64,000 nt of DNA from Oceanococcus sp041619555 (GTDB taxonomy: Bacteria; Pseudomonadota; Gammaproteobacteria; Nevskiales; Oceanococcaceae). The stretch covers positions 1 to 64,000 of the forward strand of contig JBFKDQ010000013.1 of NCBI GenBank assembly GCA_041619555.1, given 5' to 3'. Under the pieces are notes generated by a model. It made no database searches, was not told where the DNA came from, and saw only the letters and a program-made list of their open reading frames with translations. Positions 34,720 to 42,972 of the stretch are shown here, piece by piece (position 1 is the first letter of the stretch; the number at the start of each line of letters is the position of its first letter). The position numbers and the translations under genes were made by a program.

Positions 34720-35439
34720 ATGGCCCAGCCCGTCCTGCTGACCCGACCACCGGTGCAGATCCAGGCAACGGCCACGCATCTGCGCAGGCATGGCATCGAG
34801 GTCCTGGAACTGCCCCTGACCCGGATCGCACCGCCGCGACGGGCGCCTTCCGCTGCCCTGCGCTCATTTGCCGCGCAGGCAGACTGGCTGATCTTCACCA
34901 GCCGTAATGCGGTGGCTGGCGCACACCTCGGCCTGGCAGTATCGCCCGATCGTAAGGTCATCACGATCGGCGAAGCCACCGCCAGAGCCGCACGACAGGC
35001 AGGCTGGACCGTGCTGGCGACACCGGCGGGCAGCAGCAGCGACGCCTTGTTGCAGGAAACCCGGCCGCGCGGCCGGGTGCTGATCATCGGCGGCAGCGGT
35101 GGTAGACGGCAAATCAAACAAGGCCTTGAAGCACTGGGCTGCGAGGTCAGGAAGTTGATCGTCTACCGACGCGAAGGCATTGAGCATGACCGAGCGGCGC
35201 TGCTGTTGCCGATCCAGAGGCACGCCTTACTGGTCTTCAGCAGCGGCCATGCGATGCGCCAATGGCAGGAACTGACAAGGCGGCATCAACTGCCGCAGGG
35301 GATGGATCTGCCGCTGCTTGTGGCCAGCCGACGGCTGTGTAAACTGGCCCGGCAACTCGGCTACACACAAGCGGCACAAGCCTTGTCACGAATGGACGAG
35401 AACGTGTTATTGCAAGCCCTGATAGAGCGGATAAAATGA
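34720..35439 (+). CDS. hemD: Uroporphyrinogen-III synthase
   Basis: Closes and inverts ring D of hydroxymethylbilane. The 239-residue length matches the family (246 in E. coli). Sequence conservation is low, as usual for HemD, but ADWLIFTSRNAVAGA, TIGEATARAARQAGW and the C-terminal LVFSSGHAMRQW fit the two-domain fold, and the position after hemC is decisive. The gap to hemC is 11 bases and it overlaps hemX by four (ATGA). Confidence 0.94.
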   Translation: MAQPVLLTRPPVQIQATATHLRRHGIEVLELPLTRIAPPRRAPSAALRSFAAQADWLIFTSRNAVAGAHLGLAVSPDRKVITIGEATARAARQAGWTVLATPAGSSSDALLQETRPRGRVLIIGGSGGRRQIKQGLEALGCEVRKLIVYRREGIEHDRAALLLPIQRHALLVFSSGHAMRQWQELTRRHQLPQGMDLPLLVASRRLCKLARQLGYTQAAQALSRMDENVLLQALIERIK

Positions 35440-36626
35440 CTCAAGAAAAAGACCTGCCGGCAGATGGCAGCGAGGCCAGGGAAGAGCCCCAGGCCGCATC
35501 GGCAGAGACCCGAGTAGAAACAACGGCCGAAGCGCCCGATCCAGCGCCGCCGGCGGCAGAGCCGGAACCGCCGCTGCGCGAGGAAACCCCGCAACCGGCT
35601 CGACCCAGTCGGATTGCCGGCGCGGGCTTCTGGCTCGCCCTGCTCGATTTTCTGATCATCATCGGTCTCGCCGCAGCCGCCTATCTGGGCCTGCAGAATC
35701 TCGAACATCAGCGCTTTGGCCAGCAGCAGGACCTCACGCAACTGAGCCAGACGGTGAACCGGCTGGATGTCGCGCGGCAGGGACGCGAACAGTGGTTTAG
35801 CGACAGCGACGAACGCAGCCGCGAAACTCGCCGGGAAGTCGCCGAGCTGCTGCGCCAACAGGCCCAGTTGCTGGCACGCCAGGAGAAGAGCGACCAAGCC
35901 CTGGCCCGCCTGGCGAATCAGATTCAGGGCGGGAAGAATGCCTGGCAACGTGCAGAAATCGAGCACCTTCTGCTGGTCGCCAACACGCGCCTGCAATTGC
36001 AACGCGACCTGGAGGGCACCAGGATCGCGCTGCAGCTGGCCGACAGCCGGCTGGCAAGCTTGTCCAATCCTGCCTATTTTTCCGTGCGCGAGAAGATCGC
36101 CCAGGAACTGGGTCAGCTGGAAGCGGTTCCCCGCATCGATGCACAGGCCCTGGCACTCAAGCTCGACAGCCTGACCACGCAGGTGGATGCCATGGCCACC
36201 CGGCCAGTCCGGGTCGGCCAGTTCGACACCGAATTGCAATTCAGCGGCGGCCCTGCCGAGTCGGCCTGGTACACGAAGCTGTGGATCTCGATCCAGGATG
36301 CGGTGAGCAGTCTGGTCTCGGTGCGACGGGACGTTGACCGACGCGAACCGCTGCTGCCACCAGAACAGGGCTTCTATCTGCGGCAGAACCTGCGCCTGCA
36401 GCTGGAGAGTGCGCGTCTGGCGGCATTGCGTCTGGATACAGTCAATTACCGGGCCGCGCTGAGTCAGGCAGAAAACTGGCTGCAACGCTATTTCGATTCC
36501 GAACAGGCGGCCTGCAAAGCCGCTCTGCAGACCATCCGGACACTGCAGCCGATGGAACTCAAGCCTGCATTGCCGGACATTTCCGGCAGTCTCAATGCCC
36601 TGCGCATGACGGAGCTGGAGGCATGA
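35436..36626 (+). CDS. hemX: HemX, membrane-anchored haem-operon protein
   Basis: A 396-residue protein of the gammaproteobacterial HemX family, whose role is undefined; the old label of uroporphyrin-III methyltransferase is not supported by any SAM-binding motif here. The N-terminal ~60 residues are acidic and Pro/Ala/Glu-rich. A single transmembrane helix follows (FWLALLDFLIIIGLAAAAYL, about residues 67-86). The periplasmic part starts with a coiled coil (residues about 95-165) and continues with the conserved AEIEHLLLVANTRLQLQRDL. It overlaps hemD and hemY by ATGA. Confidence 0.94.
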   Translation: MTQEKDLPADGSEAREEPQAASAETRVETTAEAPDPAPPAAEPEPPLREETPQPARPSRIAGAGFWLALLDFLIIIGLAAAAYLGLQNLEHQRFGQQQDLTQLSQTVNRLDVARQGREQWFSDSDERSRETRREVAELLRQQAQLLARQEKSDQALARLANQIQGGKNAWQRAEIEHLLLVANTRLQLQRDLEGTRIALQLADSRLASLSNPAYFSVREKIAQELGQLEAVPRIDAQALALKLDSLTTQVDAMATRPVRVGQFDTELQFSGGPAESAWYTKLWISIQDAVSSLVSVRRDVDRREPLLPPEQGFYLRQNLRLQLESARLAALRLDTVNYRAALSQAENWLQRYFDSEQAACKAALQTIRTLQPMELKPALPDISGSLNALRMTELEA

Positions 36627-37870
36627 TCCGCTGGTTTTTCCTGCCAGCGGCGGCCCTGCTGCTGGGCAGCCTGATTGCCGCAAATCTCGGTGATGATCCG
36701 GGCTATGTGCTGATCCAGATTGCCGGTTACACGCTGGAAAGCAGCGTGGCCGGACTGGTCTTGCTCGCCGCCGCCAGCATTGCGGTCGTCATGCTGGTCA
36801 CCCGCCTGGTCGTCGGCAGCGTCAAGCTGCCGGGCAAGCTCGGCGGCATGCTGCAGGAGCGCCGCTTGCAGCTCGCCAGGACCCAGTTGCGCAAGGGCCT
36901 GACCGAACTCGCTGCCGGCCAGTGGGAAAAGGCCGAAGCAGAGCTGCTCCGACGGGTGGCCGACACCGACGAACCCGGCCCGAACTATCTGTATGCGGCG
37001 GAAGCCGCCCACCGCCAGGGCAAGACCGAGCGAAGGGACGAGTATCTGAAGCTGGCTGCGGCACCGGGAGGCTCCGAACAGGCCGCCGTGCTGTTGCGGC
37101 GCGCCCAGCTCTGGGCGGAAGACGGGCGCCATACCGAAGCACTGAGCGCACTGGACAGCTTGCTGGCAACCCAGCCACGGCATCGCGTGGCGCTGGAACT
37201 GCGCATGCAGTTGCTGGCCCGGGCCGAGCTGTGGGAAGAAGTGCGTCTGGCCTTGCCCGGCGCACGCAACATCGCCGCAGCGCCGCTGCTCGAATCGGTG
37301 GCACGCCAGGCCCACCATGCGCTGCTGCAAAAAGCGCGCAATAGCGGTCGTCTCGAGCTGTTGCGCTCGGCCTGGCAAGATGTCGGCAAGACCCAGCAGC
37401 ACGACTCGGAACTGCTGCTGCAATACGCCCGGCTCTGCCATGAGATGAACGCGGATACCGATGCTTTGCGCCTGATCGTGGCCGAGTTGCGACATCACTG
37501 GCAACCACAACTGGCGCTGATGTTCGGCGAACTGGACGGCGGCGATGTGGTACGCCAACTGGCCAAGGTCGAACACTGGATCAATCAGCACGGCGAAAAA
37601 CCCGAACTATTGCTGGTCGCCGGTCGGCTATGCCTGCGCAACCGCCTCTGGGGCCGCGCCCGCAGCTATTTTGAAGCCTGTCTGCGCAGCTACCCATCAC
37701 CCCAGGTGCGCCTTGACCTTGGCAAGCTCCTGCTGCAGCAGGGCGAAGGCGAGAAAGCGGCACTGGAACTGTTTCGCGAAGGGCTGGAAAGCAGCCTGAA
37801 GCCAGAAACTCCGCCGGGTGTCGCCGTGGCCGTGCAGCAGGCGCCGGAAAGCCTGGAGGCGCCGCGCTGA
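36623..37870 (+). CDS. hemY: HemY, TPR protein of haem synthesis
   Basis: A 415-residue inner-membrane protein unrelated to Bacillus HemY oxidase. Two N-terminal hydrophobic segments (WFFLPAAALLLGSLIAANL and SVAGLVLLAAASIAVVMLV) are followed by LQLARTQLRKGLTELAAGQW and a series of TPR helices to the C-terminus. It is the last of the hemCDXY chain. The stop at 37868-37870 is overlapped by the start codon of the next gene, and a GGAGG inside the hemY 3' end serves as that gene's ribosome-binding site. Confidence 0.94.
   Translation: MIRWFFLPAAALLLGSLIAANLGDDPGYVLIQIAGYTLESSVAGLVLLAAASIAVVMLVTRLVVGSVKLPGKLGGMLQERRLQLARTQLRKGLTELAAGQWEKAEAELLRRVADTDEPGPNYLYAAEAAHRQGKTERRDEYLKLAAAPGGSEQAAVLLRRAQLWAEDGRHTEALSALDSLLATQPRHRVALELRMQLLARAELWEEVRLALPGARNIAAAPLLESVARQAHHALLQKARNSGRLELLRSAWQDVGKTQQHDSELLLQYARLCHEMNADTDALRLIVAELRHHWQPQLALMFGELDGGDVVRQLAKVEHWINQHGEKPELLLVAGRLCLRNRLWGRARSYFEACLRSYPSPQVRLDLGKLLLQQGEGEKAALELFREGLESSLKPETPPGVAVAVQQAPESLEAPR
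37855..37869 (+). promoter_or_regulatory. Shine-Dalgarno and CTG start inside the hemY end
   Basis: GGAGG at 37855-37859 is followed seven bases later by CTG at 37867, which overlaps the hemY TGA as CTGA. No ATG, GTG or TTG occurs in this frame between the upstream stop (37714) and the GTG at 37915. That GTG lies inside the first helix of the Rossmann fold. Confidence 0.6.
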
Positions 37871-38703
37871 TCTGGCTGATTGGCTACGGCGACATCGCCC
37901 GCCGCATCGCCCGCGTGCTGCTCGACTCTGGCCAGGAGGTGTCGGCCCTGTCCCGTCGTCCGGCGACGGCCACCCGGCCGGGTTTGCATCTGTATCCGGC
38001 TGACCTGGATGACGTCCAGCCCTTGCCGGCCCTGAGCGGCCAGCTCATCTATACCGCCCCGCCACCCAGGCAGGGGAAGACCGACCCCCGCATGCGCGCG
38101 CTGCTGCGCCAGGCCGATGCGGTTCGACGCATCGTCTATATCAGTACCAGCGGGGTCTACGGCGACTGTGGTGGAGCCTGGGTCGACGAAGACCGGCCGC
38201 CGGCGCCGCTGACCGAGCGCGCCCATCGCCGTCTGGACGCGGAAAGACTGCTGCAAGCCTGGGCTCGGAAACCGGGCAGAACCGTAGTCATCTTGCGAGT
38301 GCCCGGCATTTACGGACCGGGCCGCCTGCCGGTGGATCGACTGCGGCGTGGCTTGCCGGTGCTCGATCCGGCCGAAGCCCCCTGGAGCAATCGCATCCAT
38401 GCCGAAGATCTGGCGCGGGCCTGCTGCCAGGCCCTGGAACGAGGGGAGGGGGTCTACAACCTCAGCGATGGTCAGCCTGCCAGCATGAGCGACTATTTTC
38501 TGGCCTGCGCCCGGCATCTGCACCTGCCCGCGCCGCCATTGCTGAACTGGGCAGAAGCAGAGCAGCAATTCAGCCCGGCGCTGATGTCTTTCTATCGTGA
38601 ATCACGACGCCTGAAAATCGACAGGGCCCGACATGATCTGGGCTTTACGCCCATGTACCCCGATTTGGCCAGCGGTTTGCGGCAAAGCGAGGACGAACAG
38701 TAA
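37867..38703 (+). CDS. NAD(P)-binding epimerase/dehydratase-like protein (YeeZ type), CTG start
   Basis: A 278-residue extended-SDR protein of the YeeZ-like group. The conserved N-terminal Rossmann motif IWLIGYGDIARRIARVLL begins immediately at 37867 and would be lost with the GTG at 37915. I therefore assign the CTG, which has a perfectly placed GGAGG. Further motifs are RIVYISTSGVYGDCGGAWVDE (Ser/Thr and Tyr of the SDR active site), VVILRVPGIYGPGRLP and the C-terminal NRIHAEDLARACCQALE. The substrate is unknown. It is coupled to hemY by the CTGA overlap. An alternative is a sequencing error hiding an ATG. Confidence 0.85.
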   Translation: MIWLIGYGDIARRIARVLLDSGQEVSALSRRPATATRPGLHLYPADLDDVQPLPALSGQLIYTAPPPRQGKTDPRMRALLRQADAVRRIVYISTSGVYGDCGGAWVDEDRPPAPLTERAHRRLDAERLLQAWARKPGRTVVILRVPGIYGPGRLPVDRLRRGLPVLDPAEAPWSNRIHAEDLARACCQALERGEGVYNLSDGQPASMSDYFLACARHLHLPAPPLLNWAEAEQQFSPALMSFYRESRRLKIDRARHDLGFTPMYPDLASGLRQSEDEQ

Positions 38704-38728
38704 AGCGCCTGACATCGGCATCATCGGC

Positions 38729-39751
38729 TCAGACAATGCTCGGCTCCGGCAGATCCTCAACCGTCTGCAGCCGCTCCCATTCGGCCGCAGCCGCCCCAGC
38801 CTGCCGGGTCCGTGCGATGTGGAATACCGCCTCGCCCTCGAAGACCAGGGGCAGATTGAGCTTGCCGATGACCAGACCGCCGACCGGCGCCAACAATTCG
38901 GTTTCGGATTCGCCGAGCGTATCGGAGACATAGCCGAGCACCTGATCCTTGCTGACCTTTTCTCCCAGACCGGCGACCGTCCGCAGAACCCCGCTGCCCT
39001 CGGCGCGAACCCACTGACTGCCGGCCGCGATCACCGGCTCGCGTTCGCGCTGCGGCCGGGATGAGCGCGGCAGCATTTCCAGCTTGCGCAGCACATTGAC
39101 GATGCCACGCAATCCGACCCGAATGCTGGCTTCGTCGAAACGCAGCGCTTCACCGGCTTCATACAGCAGGACCGGGATGTTGTTCGCGCTGGTGTACTCC
39201 CGCAGGGTGCCTTCGACAGCGCGGGAATCGAGAATCAGGGGCGCCCCGAAGGCATGCGCCAGTTCCCGATTTCGGGCCACATCGAGATTGACCCGGATCT
39301 GAGGAAAATTGGTCCGATGCACGGCGCCGGTATGCAGATCAATCCCGTAATCAGCCTTCGCGATGATCTCTTCGATGAAGCCATGCGCGATGCGGCTGGC
39401 CAGCGAGCCTGAAGGATGTCCGGGAAAGCTGCGATTCAGATCACGACGATCCGGCAGATAGCGCGAGCGTTGGATGAAGCCATGCACATTGACGATGGGC
39501 ACGGCAATCAAAGTGCCGCGCAGACGTTTAAGCCCCGGCAGGCGCAACAATCTGCGGATGATTTCCACGCCATTGATCTCGTCGCCGTGAATCGCCGCAC
39601 TGACGAAGATCACCGGCCCGGGCTTCTTGCCGGACAACACCCGCACCGGCATGGTCAGAGGGGTATGGGTATAAAGCTGGGCGACCGGAAGATCAATGGA
39701 GAGATGTGTTCCGGGCAGGACCGGGGTGCCGCCGATACTGAGGATGCTCAT
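38729..39751 (-). CDS. M14-family succinylglutamate desuccinylase/aspartoacylase-like hydrolase
   Basis: A 340-residue zinc hydrolase of the AstE/AspA branch of M14. The metal ligands are in AAIHGDEINGVEIIRRL (His, Glu) and YGIDLHTGAVH (His); the catalytic glutamate is in VLLYEAGEAL. SRYLPDRRDLNRSFPGHP is the Asn-Arg substrate-binding motif. The C-terminal ~85 residues form a biotinyl/lipoyl-like beta domain (ERLGEKVSKDQVLGYVSD-type turn). It overlaps rimK by ATGA as the third gene of the rimB-rimK operon. This suggests action on RimK-made glutamate tails or a related amide rather than on free acyl-amino acids; that is inference. Confidence 0.9.
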   Translation of the reverse strand: MSILSIGGTPVLPGTHLSIDLPVAQLYTHTPLTMPVRVLSGKKPGPVIFVSAAIHGDEINGVEIIRRLLRLPGLKRLRGTLIAVPIVNVHGFIQRSRYLPDRRDLNRSFPGHPSGSLASRIAHGFIEEIIAKADYGIDLHTGAVHRTNFPQIRVNLDVARNRELAHAFGAPLILDSRAVEGTLREYTSANNIPVLLYEAGEALRFDEASIRVGLRGIVNVLRKLEMLPRSSRPQREREPVIAAGSQWVRAEGSGVLRTVAGLGEKVSKDQVLGYVSDTLGESETELLAPVGGLVIGKLNLPLVFEGEAVFHIARTRQAGAAAAEWERLQTVEDLPEPSIV

Positions 39752-40653
39752 CCGCTGCCCCGGGTACTGGTCTTGCCGAATTGCGCCTTGCGCTCGATGA
39801 ACTCAAAGATCAGCGCAGCGATGTCCTTGCCGGTAATCGATTCGATGCCTTCCAGTCCAGGAGAGGAATTGACCTCCATCACCACCGGTCCATGATTGGC
39901 CCGCAGGATATCCACACCGGCGACATTCAATCCCATGATGCGTGCGGCCCGAACCGCGGTCGAGCGTTCCTCCGGCGTGATGCGGACCTTTTCCGCCGAG
40001 CCGCCCCGATGCAGATTCGACCGGAACTCTCCTTTTCGACCCTGCCGCCGCATGGTCGCCACGACCTTGTCGCCGATCACGAAGCAGCGAATATCGGACC
40101 CGCCAGCCTCTTCGATGAACTCCTGCAGCAGGATGTAAGCATTCAGACCACGAAAGGCCTCGATCACGGATTCCCCCGCCTGCTGCGTTTCCGCCAGAAC
40201 TACACCCACGCCTTGGGTGCCTTCCAGCAGCTTGATCACCATCGGCGCGCCACCGACCAGTTGCATCAGATCCTTGGTGTCGTCCGGAGAATGCGCAAAG
40301 CCGGTGACCGGCATGCCAATGCCTTTGCGCGCGAGCAGTTGGTGGGCACGCAATTTGTCGCGCGAACGGGTAATCGCCACGGACTCGTTGAGCGGATAGG
40401 TGCCCATCATCTCGAATTGCCGCAGCACCGCCGTGCCATAGAAGGTGACCGAGGCGCCAATGCGCGGGATCACCGCGTCGAAGCCCTCGAGGTTGATCCC
40501 GCGATAGTGAATCTCCGGGCGGTGGGTCACGATTTTCATGTAACAGCGCAGGGCGTCAATCACATGCACTTCGTGGCCGCGTGCCTCACCGGACTCGACC
40601 AGGCGTCGGGTGGAATACAGGTTCTTGTTACGTGACAGGACAGCGATCTTCAT
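39748..40653 (-). CDS. rimK: Ribosomal protein S6 glutamate ligase
   Basis: An ATP-grasp ligase adding glutamates to the C-terminus of ribosomal protein S6, and able to make poly-alpha-glutamate in E. coli. The 301-residue protein has the N-terminal MKIAVLSRNKNLYSTRRL, VIPRIGASVTFYGTAVLRQFE, the ATP loop VIKLLEGTQGVGVVLAE, GGSDIRCFVIGDKVVATM and the Mg site GPVVMEVNSSPGLEGIE. ATGA overlaps join it to rimB upstream and the M14 hydrolase downstream. Confidence 0.97.
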   Translation of the reverse strand: MKIAVLSRNKNLYSTRRLVESGEARGHEVHVIDALRCYMKIVTHRPEIHYRGINLEGFDAVIPRIGASVTFYGTAVLRQFEMMGTYPLNESVAITRSRDKLRAHQLLARKGIGMPVTGFAHSPDDTKDLMQLVGGAPMVIKLLEGTQGVGVVLAETQQAGESVIEAFRGLNAYILLQEFIEEAGGSDIRCFVIGDKVVATMRRQGRKGEFRSNLHRGGSAEKVRITPEERSTAVRAARIMGLNVAGVDILRANHGPVVMEVNSSPGLEGIESITGKDIAALIFEFIERKAQFGKTSTRGSG

Positions 40654-41105
40654 GAAGATCTCGCACTCAGATAGGAAGCTCCCGGCACGACATACAGCCG
40701 TCCGGCCATCGCAGTGCGCCCCAGCAGCATGCGAAATCGCATGGTATCACGGTCGGTCAGGGTCATCTCGATCTCCCATTCCTGAGCGCCAAGACGCAAG
40801 GGCGTTCGGATCACCATGCGCTGCTCGCGGTGTCCGCCCGAGTCGGTCACCTGGCGCAGATCGAGGATATCGGCCTCGCAACGGATGACGGTTTCGACGT
40901 TGCGCTGCACCGGATGGACGCTGAAGCGGACCCGGTCACGACCCTGCTGGCGATAGCGTTCGGTGTAGAAAGCGTGCAAGGCCGAGGTGCGCGCACCGGT
41001 ATCGACCTTGGCCTTGATGCGATCGATACCAAGCGCAGGCAAGGCCACCCACTCACGCCATCCAACCGCCAACTGCTCATCCACCACGCTGTTGCTGCTC
41101 GGCAT
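40650..41105 (-). CDS. rimB: RimB-type retropepsin-like protease (DUF785)
   Basis: A 151-residue protein of the retropepsin-like 'ATP-dependent zinc protease' family; the family name is historical and no zinc site is evident. The catalytic aspartate is Asp35 in IKAKVDTGARTSALHA; REQRMVIRTPL and FRMLLGRTAMAG complete the single-lobe aspartyl fold. In Pseudomonas RimB cooperates with RimK in S6 modification. It is the first gene of the overlapping operon. TATAAG on the minus strand at 41124-41119 is a candidate -10. Confidence 0.92.
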   Translation of the reverse strand: MPSSNSVVDEQLAVGWREWVALPALGIDRIKAKVDTGARTSALHAFYTERYRQQGRDRVRFSVHPVQRNVETVIRCEADILDLRQVTDSGGHREQRMVIRTPLRLGAQEWEIEMTLTDRDTMRFRMLLGRTAMAGRLYVVPGASYLSARSS

Positions 41106-41155
41106 TCGCTGCGCATTCCTTATACTGGGAAATCATTTGAACGTTAGCGTATCCG

Positions 41156-41461
41156 ATGACCCAGGAATACCGGAATCTTGCCGAGTTCTACCCCTTCTAT
41201 CTGCAGGAGCACAGCAATCGCATCTGCCGCAGACTGCATTTCATCGGCTCGAGTGCAGCGCTGCTCTGCCTCGCCCTGTTGCTGCTCACCCGCAACCCGA
41301 TGTGGCTGCTGGCTGGTTTGTTCAGCGGCTACGCGTTTGCCTGGGTCGGCCATTTCTTTTTCGAACGCAATCGGCCGGCCACCTTCCGTTATCCCTGGCT
41401 CAGCTTTCGCGCCGACTGGCTGATGTACCGCGACATGCTCACGGGCCGGATCAGCTTTTGA
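41156..41461 (+). CDS. DUF962/Mpo1-like membrane protein
   Basis: A 101-residue protein with the family signature FYPFYLQEHSNRICRRLHF, in which the histidines are conserved metal ligands in Mpo1-like dioxygenases. Two hydrophobic segments (ALLCLALLLLTRNPMWLLAG) and the second motif WVGHFFFERNRPATFRYPWL follow. Yeast Mpo1 alpha-oxidises 2-hydroxy fatty acids; whether the short bacterial form does the same is not established. It is divergent from rimB with a 50-base gap. Confidence 0.88.
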   Translation: MTQEYRNLAEFYPFYLQEHSNRICRRLHFIGSSAALLCLALLLLTRNPMWLLAGLFSGYAFAWVGHFFFERNRPATFRYPWLSFRADWLMYRDMLTGRISF

Positions 41462-41507
41462 AGGCCGTGCTCTCGTTCCACTGCGTCGCACAGCAGATCG
41501 GCCGCAC

Positions 41508-42788
41508 GTGAAGCTTAAACATGGCCTGGCCGGCCTGTTCGTGGCGGCCTTGCTGCTGATCGCCCTGACGAGCGCCATTGCCTGGCAGGCGCCGAAAGTG
41601 CACGCAGACCTCATGCAGCAGCTCGCGAATTCCGGACTGGTCAGGGAACAACAGCAGGAATTTCACGGTGGCTGGCTCACCGCACGCAGCAGCGGCAGGA
41701 TCGTATTCGACAACAGCTTGTGCCAGGCCTGCGAGGCGCTGGCCTATACCGGCAAGCTCTACCAGGGCCTGGGTGCCTTGCTGGCCGGCAATCTGGCACT
41801 CATCCGCCTCGATTACGCCATCACCCTGCCGCTGTCGGACTGGCACCCCGGACTGCCGCCATTGTCGCTGCAGGCGCAGCAAGCCTTTTCCGGCCTCAAG
41901 GCGCAGCTGAGCTTGCCGGCATCCACCCACCAGGGCACGATTTTCGACCAGACCTTCGACCTGCAACAACAGGGCATTCGCGGCACGATCCAGCACGACA
42001 GGCTGAAACTTCTGACGCCCGGTCTACGAGTTGATCGCATCAACACGCCCTGGCTGAGCCTTGATCAGCTTGCAATCGAAGCCAGAGTGAACCAGGAACT
42101 GGAAATCCACGCCCAGGCGCAGCGGCTGACAACAGCAGCCTGGGGGGCGGAGCGGCCCAAGCTGCACTGGCAGCAAGTTCGGCGGGGCGAGGTTCTGGAT
42201 CTCAAGACCCGCCTGAATACGGCAAGCAGCCAGCTGAGCGGACAGGCCGCCGGCCCGCCGAGTCAGGCCGGAGTCCAAGTGAAAAATCTGCACTTGGCGG
42301 CGAGCCTGGGACTGCTGCGTGGCCTGCCTCCACTGCTGGATGAAAGCACCTCCACCACCGCCCGCATGTTCGGCCTGATCAGCCTCTACAGTCTCTACGG
42401 CGCGGCATTTTTCTCCGCTCAGCCCTTCATCCACATCGACGTCGACAGCCTGCCGACGCCGGCGGGTCCGGCCGAAATCAATCTACAACTGGCCGTGGTG
42501 AACGGGGTCCGGCGTGCGCCGATGCATCCGCAGGAATGGCGCAGGGCGCTGCGCGGCCACGTCGAAGTGCAGGCTTCGCGCACCCAGCTGCAGTCCTGGT
42601 GGCAGACATGGGCCAGCGGCATCCATTTGGCAACCGGGCTGCCTCGTGACTACCGGGAGCTGATTGCGGCGGGCTGGGTCTATCCGCAGGCCGATGGGCG
42701 CGACCGCCTGGCCTTCGAACTGCAGCCGCCGTATGGGGCAAGACCCTGGACCAGTGCACCCGAACGCCAGGCCGCCGCAAGACTCTGA
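41508..42788 (+). CDS. DUF945 (YdgA-family) envelope protein
   Basis: A 426-residue protein with an N-terminal signal/anchor helix (GLAGLFVAALLLIALTSAIAW) followed by the YdgA-type N-terminal motif VREQQQEFHGGWLTARSSGRI. The rest is beta-rich and probably periplasmic. It ends LQPPYGARPW, a small C-terminal pattern common in the family. The function is unknown. It follows DUF962 by 46 bases on the same strand, and 184 bases of apparently empty sequence separate it from the SNF2 gene. Confidence 0.82.
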   Translation: MKLKHGLAGLFVAALLLIALTSAIAWQAPKVHADLMQQLANSGLVREQQQEFHGGWLTARSSGRIVFDNSLCQACEALAYTGKLYQGLGALLAGNLALIRLDYAITLPLSDWHPGLPPLSLQAQQAFSGLKAQLSLPASTHQGTIFDQTFDLQQQGIRGTIQHDRLKLLTPGLRVDRINTPWLSLDQLAIEARVNQELEIHAQAQRLTTAAWGAERPKLHWQQVRRGEVLDLKTRLNTASSQLSGQAAGPPSQAGVQVKNLHLAASLGLLRGLPPLLDESTSTTARMFGLISLYSLYGAAFFSAQPFIHIDVDSLPTPAGPAEINLQLAVVNGVRRAPMHPQEWRRALRGHVEVQASRTQLQSWWQTWASGIHLATGLPRDYRELIAAGWVYPQADGRDRLAFELQPPYGARPWTSAPERQAAARL

Positions 42789-42972
42789 ACGCGTCCGCAA
42801 ACCAGCTCCTGCATTCGATCATTCTCGGCAGACCGAAGCCCAGGGATGCCAGCTCCGGAGCGCCGGCATGGATCCGGCACCGTGCCCGCTTGCCGTCCGC
42901 TACTTCAGACGTAGCGGTGACGCCTCCTTCGGCGGCTGCTAATCTGCACGGCTGTTTGCCTGACGTTTTGCC

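Noticed and set aside
35361..36683. 440-codon minus-strand frame over hemX
   Set aside because: Antisense of hemX within a tightly overlapping operon; no start signal or known motif.
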